Below are positions 8,275-15,684 of a DNA stretch of 64,000 nt, one piece after another. Under the pieces are notes generated by a model. That model was not told the DNA's origin and did no database searches. It was given only the letters and a program-made list of their open reading frames with translations. Position 1 is the stretch's first letter, and every line of letters begins with the position of its first letter. The position numbers were made by a program, and so were the translations under genes. Source of the stretch: Hymenobacter metallilatus (GTDB lineage: Bacteria; Bacteroidota; Bacteroidia; Cytophagales; Hymenobacteraceae); assembly GCF_003944705.1 (NCBI RefSeq), contig NZ_RWIS01000008.1:62001-126000 (forward strand). The letters are read 5' to 3'.

Positions 8275-8781
8275 ATGCATTCTTCTGACGCTTCCGTTTC
8301 GGACCCGCTGTTGCAGGCCTACGCCGGAGTAGCCCGCGTGCGGGTGTGCGGCCTGCTGGTGCAGGATGGGGCCCTGCTCCTGACTGCGCACCGGGGCTTA
8401 CTGCCCCACAACCTGCCGTTCTGGTCGCCGCCGGGCGGCGGCTGGCAGTTTGGCGAAACCCTGCAGCATTGCCTGGAGCGCGAGTTCAAAGAAGAAACCG
8501 GCCTAACCGTAACAGTCGGCCGCTTCCTGCACCTGCACGAGTTCAGCAGCCCCGGCCTGCAGGCCCTGGAGCTGTTTTTCGAAGTGCAGTTGAGCACTCC
8601 CGGGGCCGTACCTCGCCTGGGCCACGACCCGGAGCACGGCCCCGACACGCAACTGCTGACGCACCTGGAGTTCGTGAAGCCCCGGGCGCTAGGTCAGTTG
8701 CTGCCGTCTCAGGTGCATCCTGTACTCCGCGACATCATCAGTACCGATGATGTGTTCATCCCACAGGTACGGTTTCAGTAG
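8275..8781 (+). CDS. Nudix hydrolase
   Basis: The 168-residue protein contains a complete Nudix box near residues 59-81: the GGW-QFGE start, then REFKEETGL, fitting GX5EX7REUXEEXGU. It therefore has the residues for metal-dependent hydrolysis of a nucleoside diphosphate linked to another group. The N-terminal part (RVRVCGLLVQDGALLLTAHRG) is the usual first strand pair. The exact substrate is unknown. A TAnnTTTG element precedes it and no partner gene is obvious. Confidence 0.9.
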   Translation: MHSSDASVSDPLLQAYAGVARVRVCGLLVQDGALLLTAHRGLLPHNLPFWSPPGGGWQFGETLQHCLEREFKEETGLTVTVGRFLHLHEFSSPGLQALELFFEVQLSTPGAVPRLGHDPEHGPDTQLLTHLEFVKPRALGQLLPSQVHPVLRDIISTDDVFIPQVRFQ

Positions 8782-8870
8782 GCTGGCATTCGTACCTTTA
8801 GCGTCCGGAATTACCGCGCTGTGCTGCTCCGGCTTCTACCTTCTCCCCTGCTTACTGCTGTTTTGTGCCT

Positions 8871-9755
8871 ATGTCCACTGCTACTGTCACGGTGCCACCG
8901 GTTGCCTTGCACCGCCTGCGCGACGAAACACTGGACCTGGAGAACCCCGCGGCCTATAATCTCTACCTCTCGGCAGGCCCGGCGGGCCTGCGCCTGGGCG
9001 TAGCCGATGTGCGCCGCAACAAGTTTGTGGCCCTGGATGAGTACGCCGCGCCCGAGGCCGACATATCCTTGGCCGCTCAGCTGCACGCCCTTGGTGCCGA
9101 GCAGCACGATTTGCTGCGCCTGGCCGGCTGGAACCGGGTGCGGCTGGCCGTGCAGAACCGGGCCTTCACGCTGCTGCCGGCCCCCTTGTTTCGGGCCGGC
9201 GACGAGGCTGCCTACCTGCGCCTGCACCATGCCCTCAATCCGCAGCAGGAAACGGTGCACTCCTACACGCATCCTGGCTTGGATATCACCAGTTTGTTTG
9301 CCGCCGATGCTCGTCTGAGCGCCTGGTTTGAGCGGCAATACCCTACGGGCCGGCTCGTGCATCAGTCCAGCGCCCTGCTCCAGGGCATTACCCATCAAAG
9401 CGAGCAGGGCACGGCCCGGCGGATCTACCTCAGCATCGGCCACCAGGAAGTAACCATCGTGGCTTTACGGGGCAAGCAGCCCGAATTCCTGAATATTTTC
9501 CCGTTCAGTACGCCCGAGGACCTTATTTATTACACCATTCTGGTAATGCAGGAGCTGCAGCTCAACCCCGACCAGGACCTGGTAATGGTGTGGGGCGACC
9601 TGATGCATGACTCGGAGCTGTTTACCATCTTACGCAAGTACATCCGTAACCTGCGCTTCGGCAACCGCCCCTTCGATTTAGGCTACAGCTACCGGCTCAA
9701 CGATTTGTTTGAGTACCGCTACTTTGAGCTGTATGCACTACACCTGTGCGAATGA
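8871..9755 (+). CDS. DUF3822 family protein
   Basis: This protein of about 294 residues matches DUF3822, a Bacteroidota family with an actin/hexokinase-like ATPase fold and no assigned function. Typical segments are LYLSAGPAGLRLGVADVRRN near the N-terminus, IYLSIGHQEVTIVALRGKQP, and LNIFPFSTPEDLIYYTILVM in the second half. I start it at the ATG at 8871; a GTG two codons upstream is possible. In many relatives this gene is followed by rsmD and coaD. Here coaD follows after 138 bases and rsmD is absent. Confidence 0.85.
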   Translation: MSTATVTVPPVALHRLRDETLDLENPAAYNLYLSAGPAGLRLGVADVRRNKFVALDEYAAPEADISLAAQLHALGAEQHDLLRLAGWNRVRLAVQNRAFTLLPAPLFRAGDEAAYLRLHHALNPQQETVHSYTHPGLDITSLFAADARLSAWFERQYPTGRLVHQSSALLQGITHQSEQGTARRIYLSIGHQEVTIVALRGKQPEFLNIFPFSTPEDLIYYTILVMQELQLNPDQDLVMVWGDLMHDSELFTILRKYIRNLRFGNRPFDLGYSYRLNDLFEYRYFELYALHLCE

Positions 9756-9893
9756 AGTACGAGAGCGGGCTTGCTTACCTTCACCAACCTGCGCTAACAA
9801 CGAGCCTGAACATCGAATTTTAGCCGCTGCTTAGCAGGCCGCGCCACTTTGGTTCCACTAGTTCCTCTCATACCTCCTCATTCATCTCTCTAC

Positions 9894-10385
9894 ATGAAGC
9901 GCATTGCCCTGTTTCCCGGCTCCTTCGATCCTTTCACGAACGGACATTTAGATGTAGTGCGTCGTGGCGCGGAGTTGTTTGATCAGGTCATCATTGCCAT
10001 CGGTAATAACAGCAGCAAGCAGCGCTACCTGCCCGTAGAGCAGATGCAGCTGATGATAGAATCGGTATTTCAGCAGGAGCCCAACGTTTCGGTGCGGTCG
10101 TACAAGGGGTTGACTGCCGATTTTGCCCGCGAGGTGGGTGCCCGGTTTTTACTCCGCGGCCTGCGCAACACCACCGATTTTGAGTATGAAAACACTATTG
10201 CCCAAGCCAACCGGCACGTTAATCCGGAGCTGGAAACGGTGTTTCTGATTACTTCGCCGGCATTGGCAGCCATCAGCAGCACCATTATCCGCGAGATTCA
10301 CCGCTTCGGAGGCAACGTGGACGATTTTGTACCGTTCCACCTCCCGAAAGAGGATGAAGGACAATGGAGTGAGGTAGTAGGATGA
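9894..10385 (+). CDS. coaD: Pantetheine-phosphate adenylyltransferase
   Basis: The 163-residue protein catalyses the fourth step of coenzyme A synthesis, transferring AMP from ATP to 4'-phosphopantetheine. It shows the nucleotidyltransferase motif FPGSFDPFTNGH at 6-17 with the T/HxGH residues, the RYLPVEQM segment, LLRGLRN near 88, and the C-terminal AISSTIIREI. Length is normal for CoaD. I used the ATG at 9894; earlier in-frame codons would add a non-homologous leader. The last codons and stop are copied in inverted orientation just downstream (10410-10432), forming a hairpin. Confidence 0.96.
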   Translation: MKRIALFPGSFDPFTNGHLDVVRRGAELFDQVIIAIGNNSSKQRYLPVEQMQLMIESVFQQEPNVSVRSYKGLTADFAREVGARFLLRGLRNTTDFEYENTIAQANRHVNPELETVFLITSPALAAISSTIIREIHRFGGNVDDFVPFHLPKEDEGQWSEVVG

Positions 10386-10432
10386 GGGACAGTCGTTTAA
10401 CGGCATCCTTCATCCTACTACCTCACTCCATT
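10363..10432. terminator. Hairpin made from the coaD 3' end and an inverted copy of it
   Basis: The 23-base arms at 10363-10385 and 10410-10432 are perfect reverse complements. The left arm is the last seven coaD codons plus the stop. A second pairing (AGGATGAAGG at 10350-10359 with CCTTCATCCT at 10407-10416) competes with it. It lies between convergent genes. Confidence 0.7.
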
Positions 10433-10460
10433 ATCCTACTACCAACTAGCTTTATCTTCC

Positions 10461-10943
10461 CTACTTTCGGGCTACTACCCGCATTCCTACAATTTCGCGG
10501 TTGTTTTTGGGGTTAGCCACGGGCAGCACCATGTAACCGGGGGCCGTGAGGCTGAGGTTGGCATTGCGCAGCAGCTCGTCCTCATCCGTACCCACCACTA
10601 CCAGGTCGCGCACTTTGCGGGTGCGCGCATTGAAGGTAGCCACCACTGTGGTGCCATTCCGCTCAAACGTATTGATCCAGTCTTCACCGTGGGTAGACTT
10701 CATCTGGTCGGCCGTAGGTTCGAGGCCTATCTTCTGGTCGCGGGTTTCGCGGGGCGGCCCCAGGGTGCGACGTACCTGATCAATGTTGCGCCCCACCAGC
10801 GTTGGCACGTCCACCGCCGCCGCGCGCGAGGCTTCTACGCTCCCCGTAACCGGCCCCGTGGACTCCGAGGCCGACTGGGAACCACTGCAGGCGGCAACGC
10901 CAGATACCAACAACGCAAAGGAGAAGTAGCGGAACAAACGCAT
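10461..10943 (-). CDS. Putative lipoprotein of unknown function
   Basis: This 160-residue protein starts with a lipoprotein signal, with the lipobox cysteine at residue 19 (VSGVAAC), followed by a serine-rich linker. The mature part has a compact segment, VPTLVGRNIDQVRRTLGPP, resembling the start of SmpA/BamE-like small folds, then a strand-rich C-terminal half (GTTVVATFNARTRKVRDLVVVG). I do not recognise the family with certainty. It is probably an outer-membrane or periplasmic lipoprotein. It sits 26 bases downstream of the Nudix gene on the same strand, so the two may be co-transcribed. Confidence 0.75.
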   Translation of the reverse strand: MRLFRYFSFALLVSGVAACSGSQSASESTGPVTGSVEASRAAAVDVPTLVGRNIDQVRRTLGPPRETRDQKIGLEPTADQMKSTHGEDWINTFERNGTTVVATFNARTRKVRDLVVVGTDEDELLRNANLSLTAPGYMVLPVANPKNNREIVGMRVVARK

Positions 10944-10969
10944 GGGCGAAATGGGATGAAGGCGAAAAA

Positions 10970-11671
10970 TTATTTGGCAGATTCCTGGCTGGCGGGTGCC
11001 TGCCCGGCAATTTCGCGCAGGTAGTGCCGCACAACCAGGGCAATGCTGGCGTACGACTCATCGAGCACTTTCAGGGCTTCCTGCGGCGACATCCAGCGTA
11101 CTTCCTCAATGTATTCCTCGGCCTGAGGCTTCATCAGGGAGTCGTCGAGGCAACGCATGATATACCAGTTCGTTTTTTTCAGAATTTTGTTGCCGTTGTA
11201 TGCATACGAGTGCCAGGTGCTGGGCAGCTTGTCGCCCAATTCTACCTGAATATTGCACTCTTCCTCCACCTCGCGCAACGCCCCCAGGGCCGGGTCTTCT
11301 TCTTTCTTGAGCTTGCCCTTCGGCAAATCCCATTTGCCCAGGCGGAAAATCATCAGTACCTGACCGTCTTTTACCACCAGGCCTCCGGCGGCTTTTACAA
11401 TTTTGAACTGGTCCTTCAGGTGCAGAATCAGGCGTTTTTTCTTGCGGGCCAGCAGCGTCAGAGAGGTCAGCTTTTTGAGCTTTTTCACCTCCATCAGGCG
11501 CAGCAGCCGGTCCACAAACACGTCCGTCACGTCACGCACCAGCACATCCCCAATCAAATCCTTGGAGATAAACTCGTCCTCCGGATTTAGAATCAGGTCA
11601 TACTTGTGCTTGAACACTTTTTCGCTGTTCTTTTTGATAATCAGCGGAATATCGTTGATGAAGACGTTCAT
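10970..11671 (-). CDS. Nudix domain protein
   Basis: This 233-residue protein has an N-terminal region of about 100 residues (MNVFINDIPLIIKKNSEKVF...), then a Nudix domain with the box around GKLKKEEDPALGALREVEEE, with REVEEEC fitting REUXEE. The preceding strand (AAGGLVVKDGQVLMIFRLGK WDLPKG) is typical. The start at 11671 was preferred over an extended start at 11719 because MNVFIND is followed immediately by conserved-looking sequence. Bacteroidota carry such two-part Nudix proteins as conserved genes. The substrate is unknown. The lipoprotein gene follows. Confidence 0.88.
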   Translation of the reverse strand: MNVFINDIPLIIKKNSEKVFKHKYDLILNPEDEFISKDLIGDVLVRDVTDVFVDRLLRLMEVKKLKKLTSLTLLARKKKRLILHLKDQFKIVKAAGGLVVKDGQVLMIFRLGKWDLPKGKLKKEEDPALGALREVEEECNIQVELGDKLPSTWHSYAYNGNKILKKTNWYIMRCLDDSLMKPQAEEYIEEVRWMSPQEALKVLDESYASIALVVRHYLREIAGQAPASQESAK

Positions 11672-11918
11672 CGCGGGGTAATCTGGAGGGCAAAAAGGAC
11701 TACAGGCGGGGTGCTGCAAAACACAGCATATTTCCCCGGAAACGAAAGCGCCCGGGGCCGGGCAAGATACGGGATGCGCGCGGTTCAGTTGCTACCCCGG
11801 CAGAACCCACCTGGCAACCCGGTGCTGGTCAGCCCCGAAGAACCGGCCCTATGGCAGCGGACCGCGGCCGGCTACCCCTCCAGCACCACGTTCAGCAACT
11901 GGCCATTACCTTCGCGCC

Positions 11919-12413
11919 ATGAAAAAAATAGGGCTGCTTTCGGATACGCACAGCTACCTCGACGACCGGATATTGCACCATTTGCAGGGGTGCGACGAAA
12001 TCTGGCACGCCGGTGACTTCGGCACGGCGGAGGTTATTGCCAGGTTGGAAACAGTAGCTCCCCTGCGCGGCGTGTACGGCAACATTGATGGCCGCGACGT
12101 ACGCCTGACTCAGCCTTTGGTGCAGGATTTCGAGCTGGAAGGCCTGCGCGTGCTCATAACGCACATTGGCGGTTATCCCGGCCACTACAGCCCCGCCGGC
12201 CGGGCCCTGGTGCTGGAGCGGCAACCGGGCTTGTTTATCAGCGGCCACTCCCATATCCTGAAAGTAATGCCGGATGCACGCCTGGGCCTGCTGCACCTCA
12301 ACCCCGGGGCCGCCGGCCGTCACGGCTTCCATAAGGTACGGACGATGCTGCGGTTTGACGTAGCCGGGGGCAGGGTACAAAATCTGCAGGCCGTGGAGTT
12401 GGGGCCGAAGTGA
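11919..12413 (+). CDS. YfcE/MJ0936-type metallophosphoesterase
   Basis: The 164-residue protein is a minimal calcineurin-like phosphodiesterase. The metal ligands are visible in GLLSDTH (residues 4-10), WHAGDFG, VYGNIDG, ITHIGGYPGHY and ISGHSHI, with the final HLNPGAAG typical of the YfcE subgroup. Family members hydrolyse phosphodiesters with Mn or similar metals. The natural substrate is uncertain. TACCTTCG, one mismatch from the -7 consensus, ends only 4 bases before the ATG. The 247 bases upstream hold no gene that I can support. Confidence 0.92.
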   Translation: MKKIGLLSDTHSYLDDRILHHLQGCDEIWHAGDFGTAEVIARLETVAPLRGVYGNIDGRDVRLTQPLVQDFELEGLRVLITHIGGYPGHYSPAGRALVLERQPGLFISGHSHILKVMPDARLGLLHLNPGAAGRHGFHKVRTMLRFDVAGGRVQNLQAVELGPK

Positions 12414-12451
12414 GTAGGGCTTCAGCTCTACGGCCTGCCACGAGGCCACAA

Positions 12452-12487
12452 AAAAGCGCTTCCCCCGTTGCCGGGAAAAGCGCTTTG
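12452..12487. terminator. Intrinsic terminator between convergent genes
   Basis: AAAGCGCTT and its complement pair around a CCCCC...GGG inner stem, with A- and T-runs outside. It serves the phosphoesterase (+) and the small basic protein (-). Confidence 0.75.
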
Positions 12488-12544
12488 TGATTTCTGACTT
12501 AGGACCCACCGACACCGGGACGGGCAAGTCAGCGGGAAGCTTGC

Positions 12545-12715
12545 TTAAGCAGCGGCTTCGGTTTTAGCTTCGCTTTTGGTGAAGCGAGACTTCAGCTCTT
12601 CGAGGTCCACGTTTTTCAGTACGGGGGTGAGGAGCAGTTGCTTGATGATGCGCTGCTTGTTGTTAGCGCGGGCAATGTTCTTGCGGTGCTTCCGCTTCAG
12701 ACGGGTAACGCTCAT
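12545..12715 (-). CDS. Small conserved basic protein (56 aa)
   Basis: This frame encodes a 56-residue protein. The N-terminal half is very basic (MSVTRLKRKHRKNIARANNK) and the C-terminal half is helical and acidic, with TPVLKNVDLEELKSRF. Small proteins of this build occur widely in Bacteroidota as conserved hypotheticals. The charge pattern suggests nucleic-acid or ribosome association, but that is inference. The start at 12715 is supported by a TAnnTTTG element 38 bases upstream. Longer readings of the frame run into the promoter region and the divergent ltaE gene. Confidence 0.8.
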   Translation of the reverse strand: MSVTRLKRKHRKNIARANNKQRIIKQLLLTPVLKNVDLEELKSRFTKSEAKTEAAA

Positions 12716-12753
12716 TTTTCCGGGTCGGTTTAAGTCTTTCTGTAAATGAGGGG

Positions 12754-12774
12754 CAAAAGTAACGACTAAATTTG
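12754..12774. promoter_or_regulatory. Compact divergent promoter pair
   Basis: The minus-strand TACTTTTG (12754-12761) faces the 56-residue protein gene. The plus-strand TAAATTTG (12767-12774) faces ltaE. The two -7 type elements are only 5 bases apart, so two polymerases could not sit there together. Confidence 0.5.
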
Positions 12775-12811
12775 AAACCGGGAAACCTTTCCCATTTTTC
12801 CCTTTCCGTTT

Positions 12812-13840
12812 ATGACCTCTGATTCTCTTATCGACCTGCGCTCCGACACCGTAACCCGCCCTACTCCGGCCATGCTGGAGGCCATGTTGCAGGCCCGCGT
12901 GGGCGACGACGTGTACGAAGAAGACCCGACAGTGCGCGCCCTGGAGCAGGAAGCCGCCGACCGGTTCGGGCTGGAAGCCGGCCTGTTTTGTCCCAGCGGC
13001 ACCATGACCAACCAGATTGCCATTAAGGCCCACACCGAGCCGCTGAGTGAGGTAATCTGTGAGCAGACCTCGCACATCTACCTCTGGGAAGTAGGGGGTA
13101 TTGCCTTCCATTCAGGGGCTTCGGTGGCCCTGCTGCCCGGCAACCGGGGCCGCCTCACGGCTGCGCAGGTGGAGGCGGCCATTCGGCCCGTGAATGTGCA
13201 TTACCCCACTACCAGCCTGATTTCCCTGGAAAACACTCACAACCGCGGGGGTGGCAGTTGCTACGAGCTGGCCGAAATTGCAGCCATTGCCGAAATTGCT
13301 CAGCGCCACCAGATTCCGCTGCACCTGGATGGGGCGCGGGTATTCAACGCTCTGGTGGCTACCGGCCAGGATGCCCGCGAGTACGGGCGTTTGTTTGATA
13401 CCATTTCAGTGTGCCTGAGCAAAGGCCTGGGCGCGCCGGTAGGCTCGGTGTTGCTGGGCAGCCGCGCGTTCATCCAGAAAACCAAGCGGATTCGTAAGGT
13501 AATGGGCGGGGGAATGCGCCAGGCCGGCTACCTGGCCGCGGCCGGCCTGTACGCCCTACACCACCACGTGGAGCGCCTGGCCGACGACCACCGCCGCGCC
13601 CGGCAAGTAGGCCAGACGCTGGCCGCACAACGGTACGTAGCCGAAGTGCTGCCGGTGGAGACCAACCTTGTTATCTTCCGGCTCCAGGAGACGATGCCCG
13701 CCGAGCAGTTCCTGGCTCATCTGGAGGGGCACGGCATCAAGGCGTCCTCATTTGGGCCCCAGATGATTCGCTTTGTCCTGCACCTGGACGTAGACGATGC
13801 CATGCTGGAGCGCCTGAACGCGGCTCTGGCGGCGCTCTAG
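12812..13840 (+). CDS. ltaE: Low-specificity L-threonine aldolase
   Basis: This 342-residue PLP enzyme splits threonine or allo-threonine into glycine and acetaldehyde. It begins with the family pattern IDLRSDTVTRPTPAMLEAM, followed by VGDDVYEEDPTV, ENTHNRGGG, LHLDGARVFNA near residue 170 and the PLP-lysine region VCLSKGLGAPVGSVLLG near 200. Length is normal for the family. The N-terminal start is fixed by homology and by the promoter element at 12767-12774. It is followed by a phosphatase gene with its own likely start 102 bases later. Confidence 0.95.
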   Translation: MTSDSLIDLRSDTVTRPTPAMLEAMLQARVGDDVYEEDPTVRALEQEAADRFGLEAGLFCPSGTMTNQIAIKAHTEPLSEVICEQTSHIYLWEVGGIAFHSGASVALLPGNRGRLTAAQVEAAIRPVNVHYPTTSLISLENTHNRGGGSCYELAEIAAIAEIAQRHQIPLHLDGARVFNALVATGQDAREYGRLFDTISVCLSKGLGAPVGSVLLGSRAFIQKTKRIRKVMGGGMRQAGYLAAAGLYALHHHVERLADDHRRARQVGQTLAAQRYVAEVLPVETNLVIFRLQETMPAEQFLAHLEGHGIKASSFGPQMIRFVLHLDVDDAMLERLNAALAAL

Positions 13841-13942
13841 CGCCAGCTGAACCCCTTACCAGTGCGCTGGGCCAGGCAACAGGCCATTCCCGGCCCGGCG
13901 CATTCCCTTATTCTATACGCTTCCGCATTGTCGAATTGCTTC

Positions 13943-14602
13943 ATGAATTTATTTATTGTTGGTGATGTGCATGGCTGCTACCACACGCTGCGGGAATTGC
14001 TCACGCACTGGCAACCGGCCACGGAGTTGCTGGTGCAAACCGGCGACCTGATTGACCGGGGCCGCTTTGCCCCGGAGTGCGTGCAACTGGCCCGGGAACT
14101 GGAAGCGGCCCATCCGGGCCGCACGGTATTTCTGCGGGGCAACCACGAGCTGGAAATGCTAAAACACTACGGTCCCCAGGGGCCCAATCTGCCGTGGCTG
14201 GAGTGGGGCGGCCGCGCCACGGTGCAGCAGTATCAGGCCCGGCTGAATGTACTACAGCCGCATCTGGCCTGGCTAAGCCAGCGGCCCCTGTTCTGGGAGA
14301 ACGAGCAGGTTGTCGTCAGTCATGCTGGATTTGCGGATACTGCCACCCCCCTCGACCCCGATAACCCCCAGGGCGTGCTGTGGCGGCGAGGCCCCCTGCG
14401 CAACCTGGGTCGTCGCCAGGTGGTGGGGCACACGCCCACTACCGATGGGCAAACCAGCTTTGATGCCACTTCCAACACGCTCTACGTGGATACCGGAGCC
14501 TATCTGGGGCTTTATCTTACGGCCGTGCGCCTCACGGCAGCCGGCGAGTTGCTGACGGAGTTTGCAGTGCCCACTTCCCGCCTGGATATTGCCCCGGTGT
14601 AA
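13943..14602 (+). CDS. Serine/threonine-type metallophosphoesterase
   Basis: The 219-residue protein shows calcineurin-like phosphatase motifs in order: GDVHGCYHTL (residues 7-16), GDLIDRG near 35, FLRGNHELEML near 67, VVSHAGF, and VVGHTPT near the C-terminus. This matches the PrpA/ApaH-like family of bacterial protein phosphatases and nucleotide hydrolases. The substrate could be phosphoproteins or dinucleoside polyphosphates. The start at 13943 begins with MNLFIVGDVHG, the usual distance before the first motif; upstream in-frame codons are not homologous. Only 24 bases separate it from the downstream glycosylase gene, so an operon is likely. Confidence 0.9.
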   Translation: MNLFIVGDVHGCYHTLRELLTHWQPATELLVQTGDLIDRGRFAPECVQLARELEAAHPGRTVFLRGNHELEMLKHYGPQGPNLPWLEWGGRATVQQYQARLNVLQPHLAWLSQRPLFWENEQVVVSHAGFADTATPLDPDNPQGVLWRRGPLRNLGRRQVVGHTPTTDGQTSFDATSNTLYVDTGAYLGLYLTAVRLTAAGELLTEFAVPTSRLDIAPV

Positions 14603-14626
14603 CCTTATCCCCAGCTGCTTTTTTCA

Positions 14627-15265
14627 ATGACATCCTTCCCTCTCTCCCATCACCCCGATGCTTTGCAGCATTTGCGTGCCGCCGACCCAGTGCTGGCGGC
14701 CCTGATTGACCGAGGCCGCCCCATTGAGCCAGCCGCACACGAAGACCTGTATCTGGCGTTGCTGCGGGCTATTGTAGGCCAGCAGATTTCAACCAAAGCG
14801 GCAGCCGCCATCTGGCGCAAGGTGCAGGCCTTATTTCCCCCCGACGGCTATCCGGAGCCAGCGGCCCTGCTTCTGCTCACGGATGAAGACCTGCGGGCGG
14901 CGGGTATTTCGCGGCAGAAAGCTGGCTACCTCCGCGCTATTGCCGAGTTTGCCCAGCGCGACCAACTCGACCATGCCCACCTGAGCCAGCTCTCCGACGA
15001 TGAGTTTACGCGCCACCTTACCCAGATTAAAGGGGTAGGCCGCTGGACGGCTCAGATGCTACAGATGTTTCCGCTGAATCAGCCGGATGTGTTTCCGGAG
15101 GGCGACCTGGGCATTCAGAACGCCATGCGCCGGCACTACAACCTGCCGGAAACCGGCCGCGCCCTGCTCAAGCGAATGACGGAACTGGCCGAACCCTGGC
15201 GGCCCTACCGTACGCTTGCCAGCAAATACCTCTGGCAGTCGTTGGATAACTTGCCCGCTGAGTAG
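14627..15265 (+). CDS. AlkA-type DNA-3-methyladenine glycosylase II
   Basis: This 212-residue HhH-GPD protein removes alkylated bases from DNA in base-excision repair. The helix-hairpin-helix is IKGVGRWTAQMLQMF near residues 136-150. The catalytic aspartate lies in VFPEGDLGIQN near 160. The N-terminal LLRAIVGQQISTKAA matches the start of the domain. It lacks the AlkA N-terminal beta domain, as in the short MagIII/AlkA-like bacterial enzymes. It is 24 bases downstream of the phosphatase gene on the same strand. Confidence 0.92.
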   Translation: MTSFPLSHHPDALQHLRAADPVLAALIDRGRPIEPAAHEDLYLALLRAIVGQQISTKAAAAIWRKVQALFPPDGYPEPAALLLLTDEDLRAAGISRQKAGYLRAIAEFAQRDQLDHAHLSQLSDDEFTRHLTQIKGVGRWTAQMLQMFPLNQPDVFPEGDLGIQNAMRRHYNLPETGRALLKRMTELAEPWRPYRTLASKYLWQSLDNLPAE

Positions 15266-15292
15266 CGGCAGCCCCTGCCATTGGCAGCGCAA

Positions 15293-15386
15293 CCGGACTC
15301 CAGCCCCCAGCCCTGAAATGATAGATGCCTGCGCCACTAGCAGGGAGCAGGCATCTATCATTTCAGGGCTGGGGGCTGGAGTCCGG
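15293..15386. terminator. Perfect 40-bp-arm palindrome after the glycosylase gene
   Basis: The arms at 15293-15332 and 15347-15386 are exact reverse complements with a 14-base loop. It lies between the glycosylase (+) and a small membrane protein gene (-). It may terminate both transcripts, but the arms are far longer than needed and there is no clean T-run. Confidence 0.8.
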
Positions 15387-15414
15387 CAGGAAGTACCGTT
15401 TCTCTATTCCGGGT

Positions 15415-15624
15415 TTAGTCGTTGGTTTCGCCGTTGGCTTCGCGGCGGCGGGCCTCCCGTATGCCCAGGCCAATGGCAATGAATGTGGATACGAAGGGCA
15501 CAAAGAACCCGAACAGCAGCCAGGGCCAAAACCGGCGGCCATACATATGCGCAATGTACACGGTAATAACCGCTGAAAGTGGACAGACAAACAGAAGGGG
15601 AAACAGAAGATCAGCCAGCGACAT
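15415..15624 (-). CDS. Small two-helix membrane protein (69 aa)
   Basis: The 69-residue frame has two hydrophobic segments (LLFPLLFVCPLSAVITVYIAH and WPWLLFGFFVPFVSTFIAIGL) joined by MYGRRF and ended by a charged tail (REARRREANGETND). It is compact, starts at an ATG and has the composition of a genuine small membrane protein. I do not know the family. It is separated from the DUF58 gene stop by 60 bases and lies downstream of that gene on the same strand. Confidence 0.6.
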   Translation of the reverse strand: MSLADLLFPLLFVCPLSAVITVYIAHMYGRRFWPWLLFGFFVPFVSTFIAIGLGIREARRREANGETND

Positions 15625-15684
15625 ACAGCAACAAAATAAGCGAATTGGCCCCCAGAACCCCGGGCTGCAACACGAAGGTAGCCC

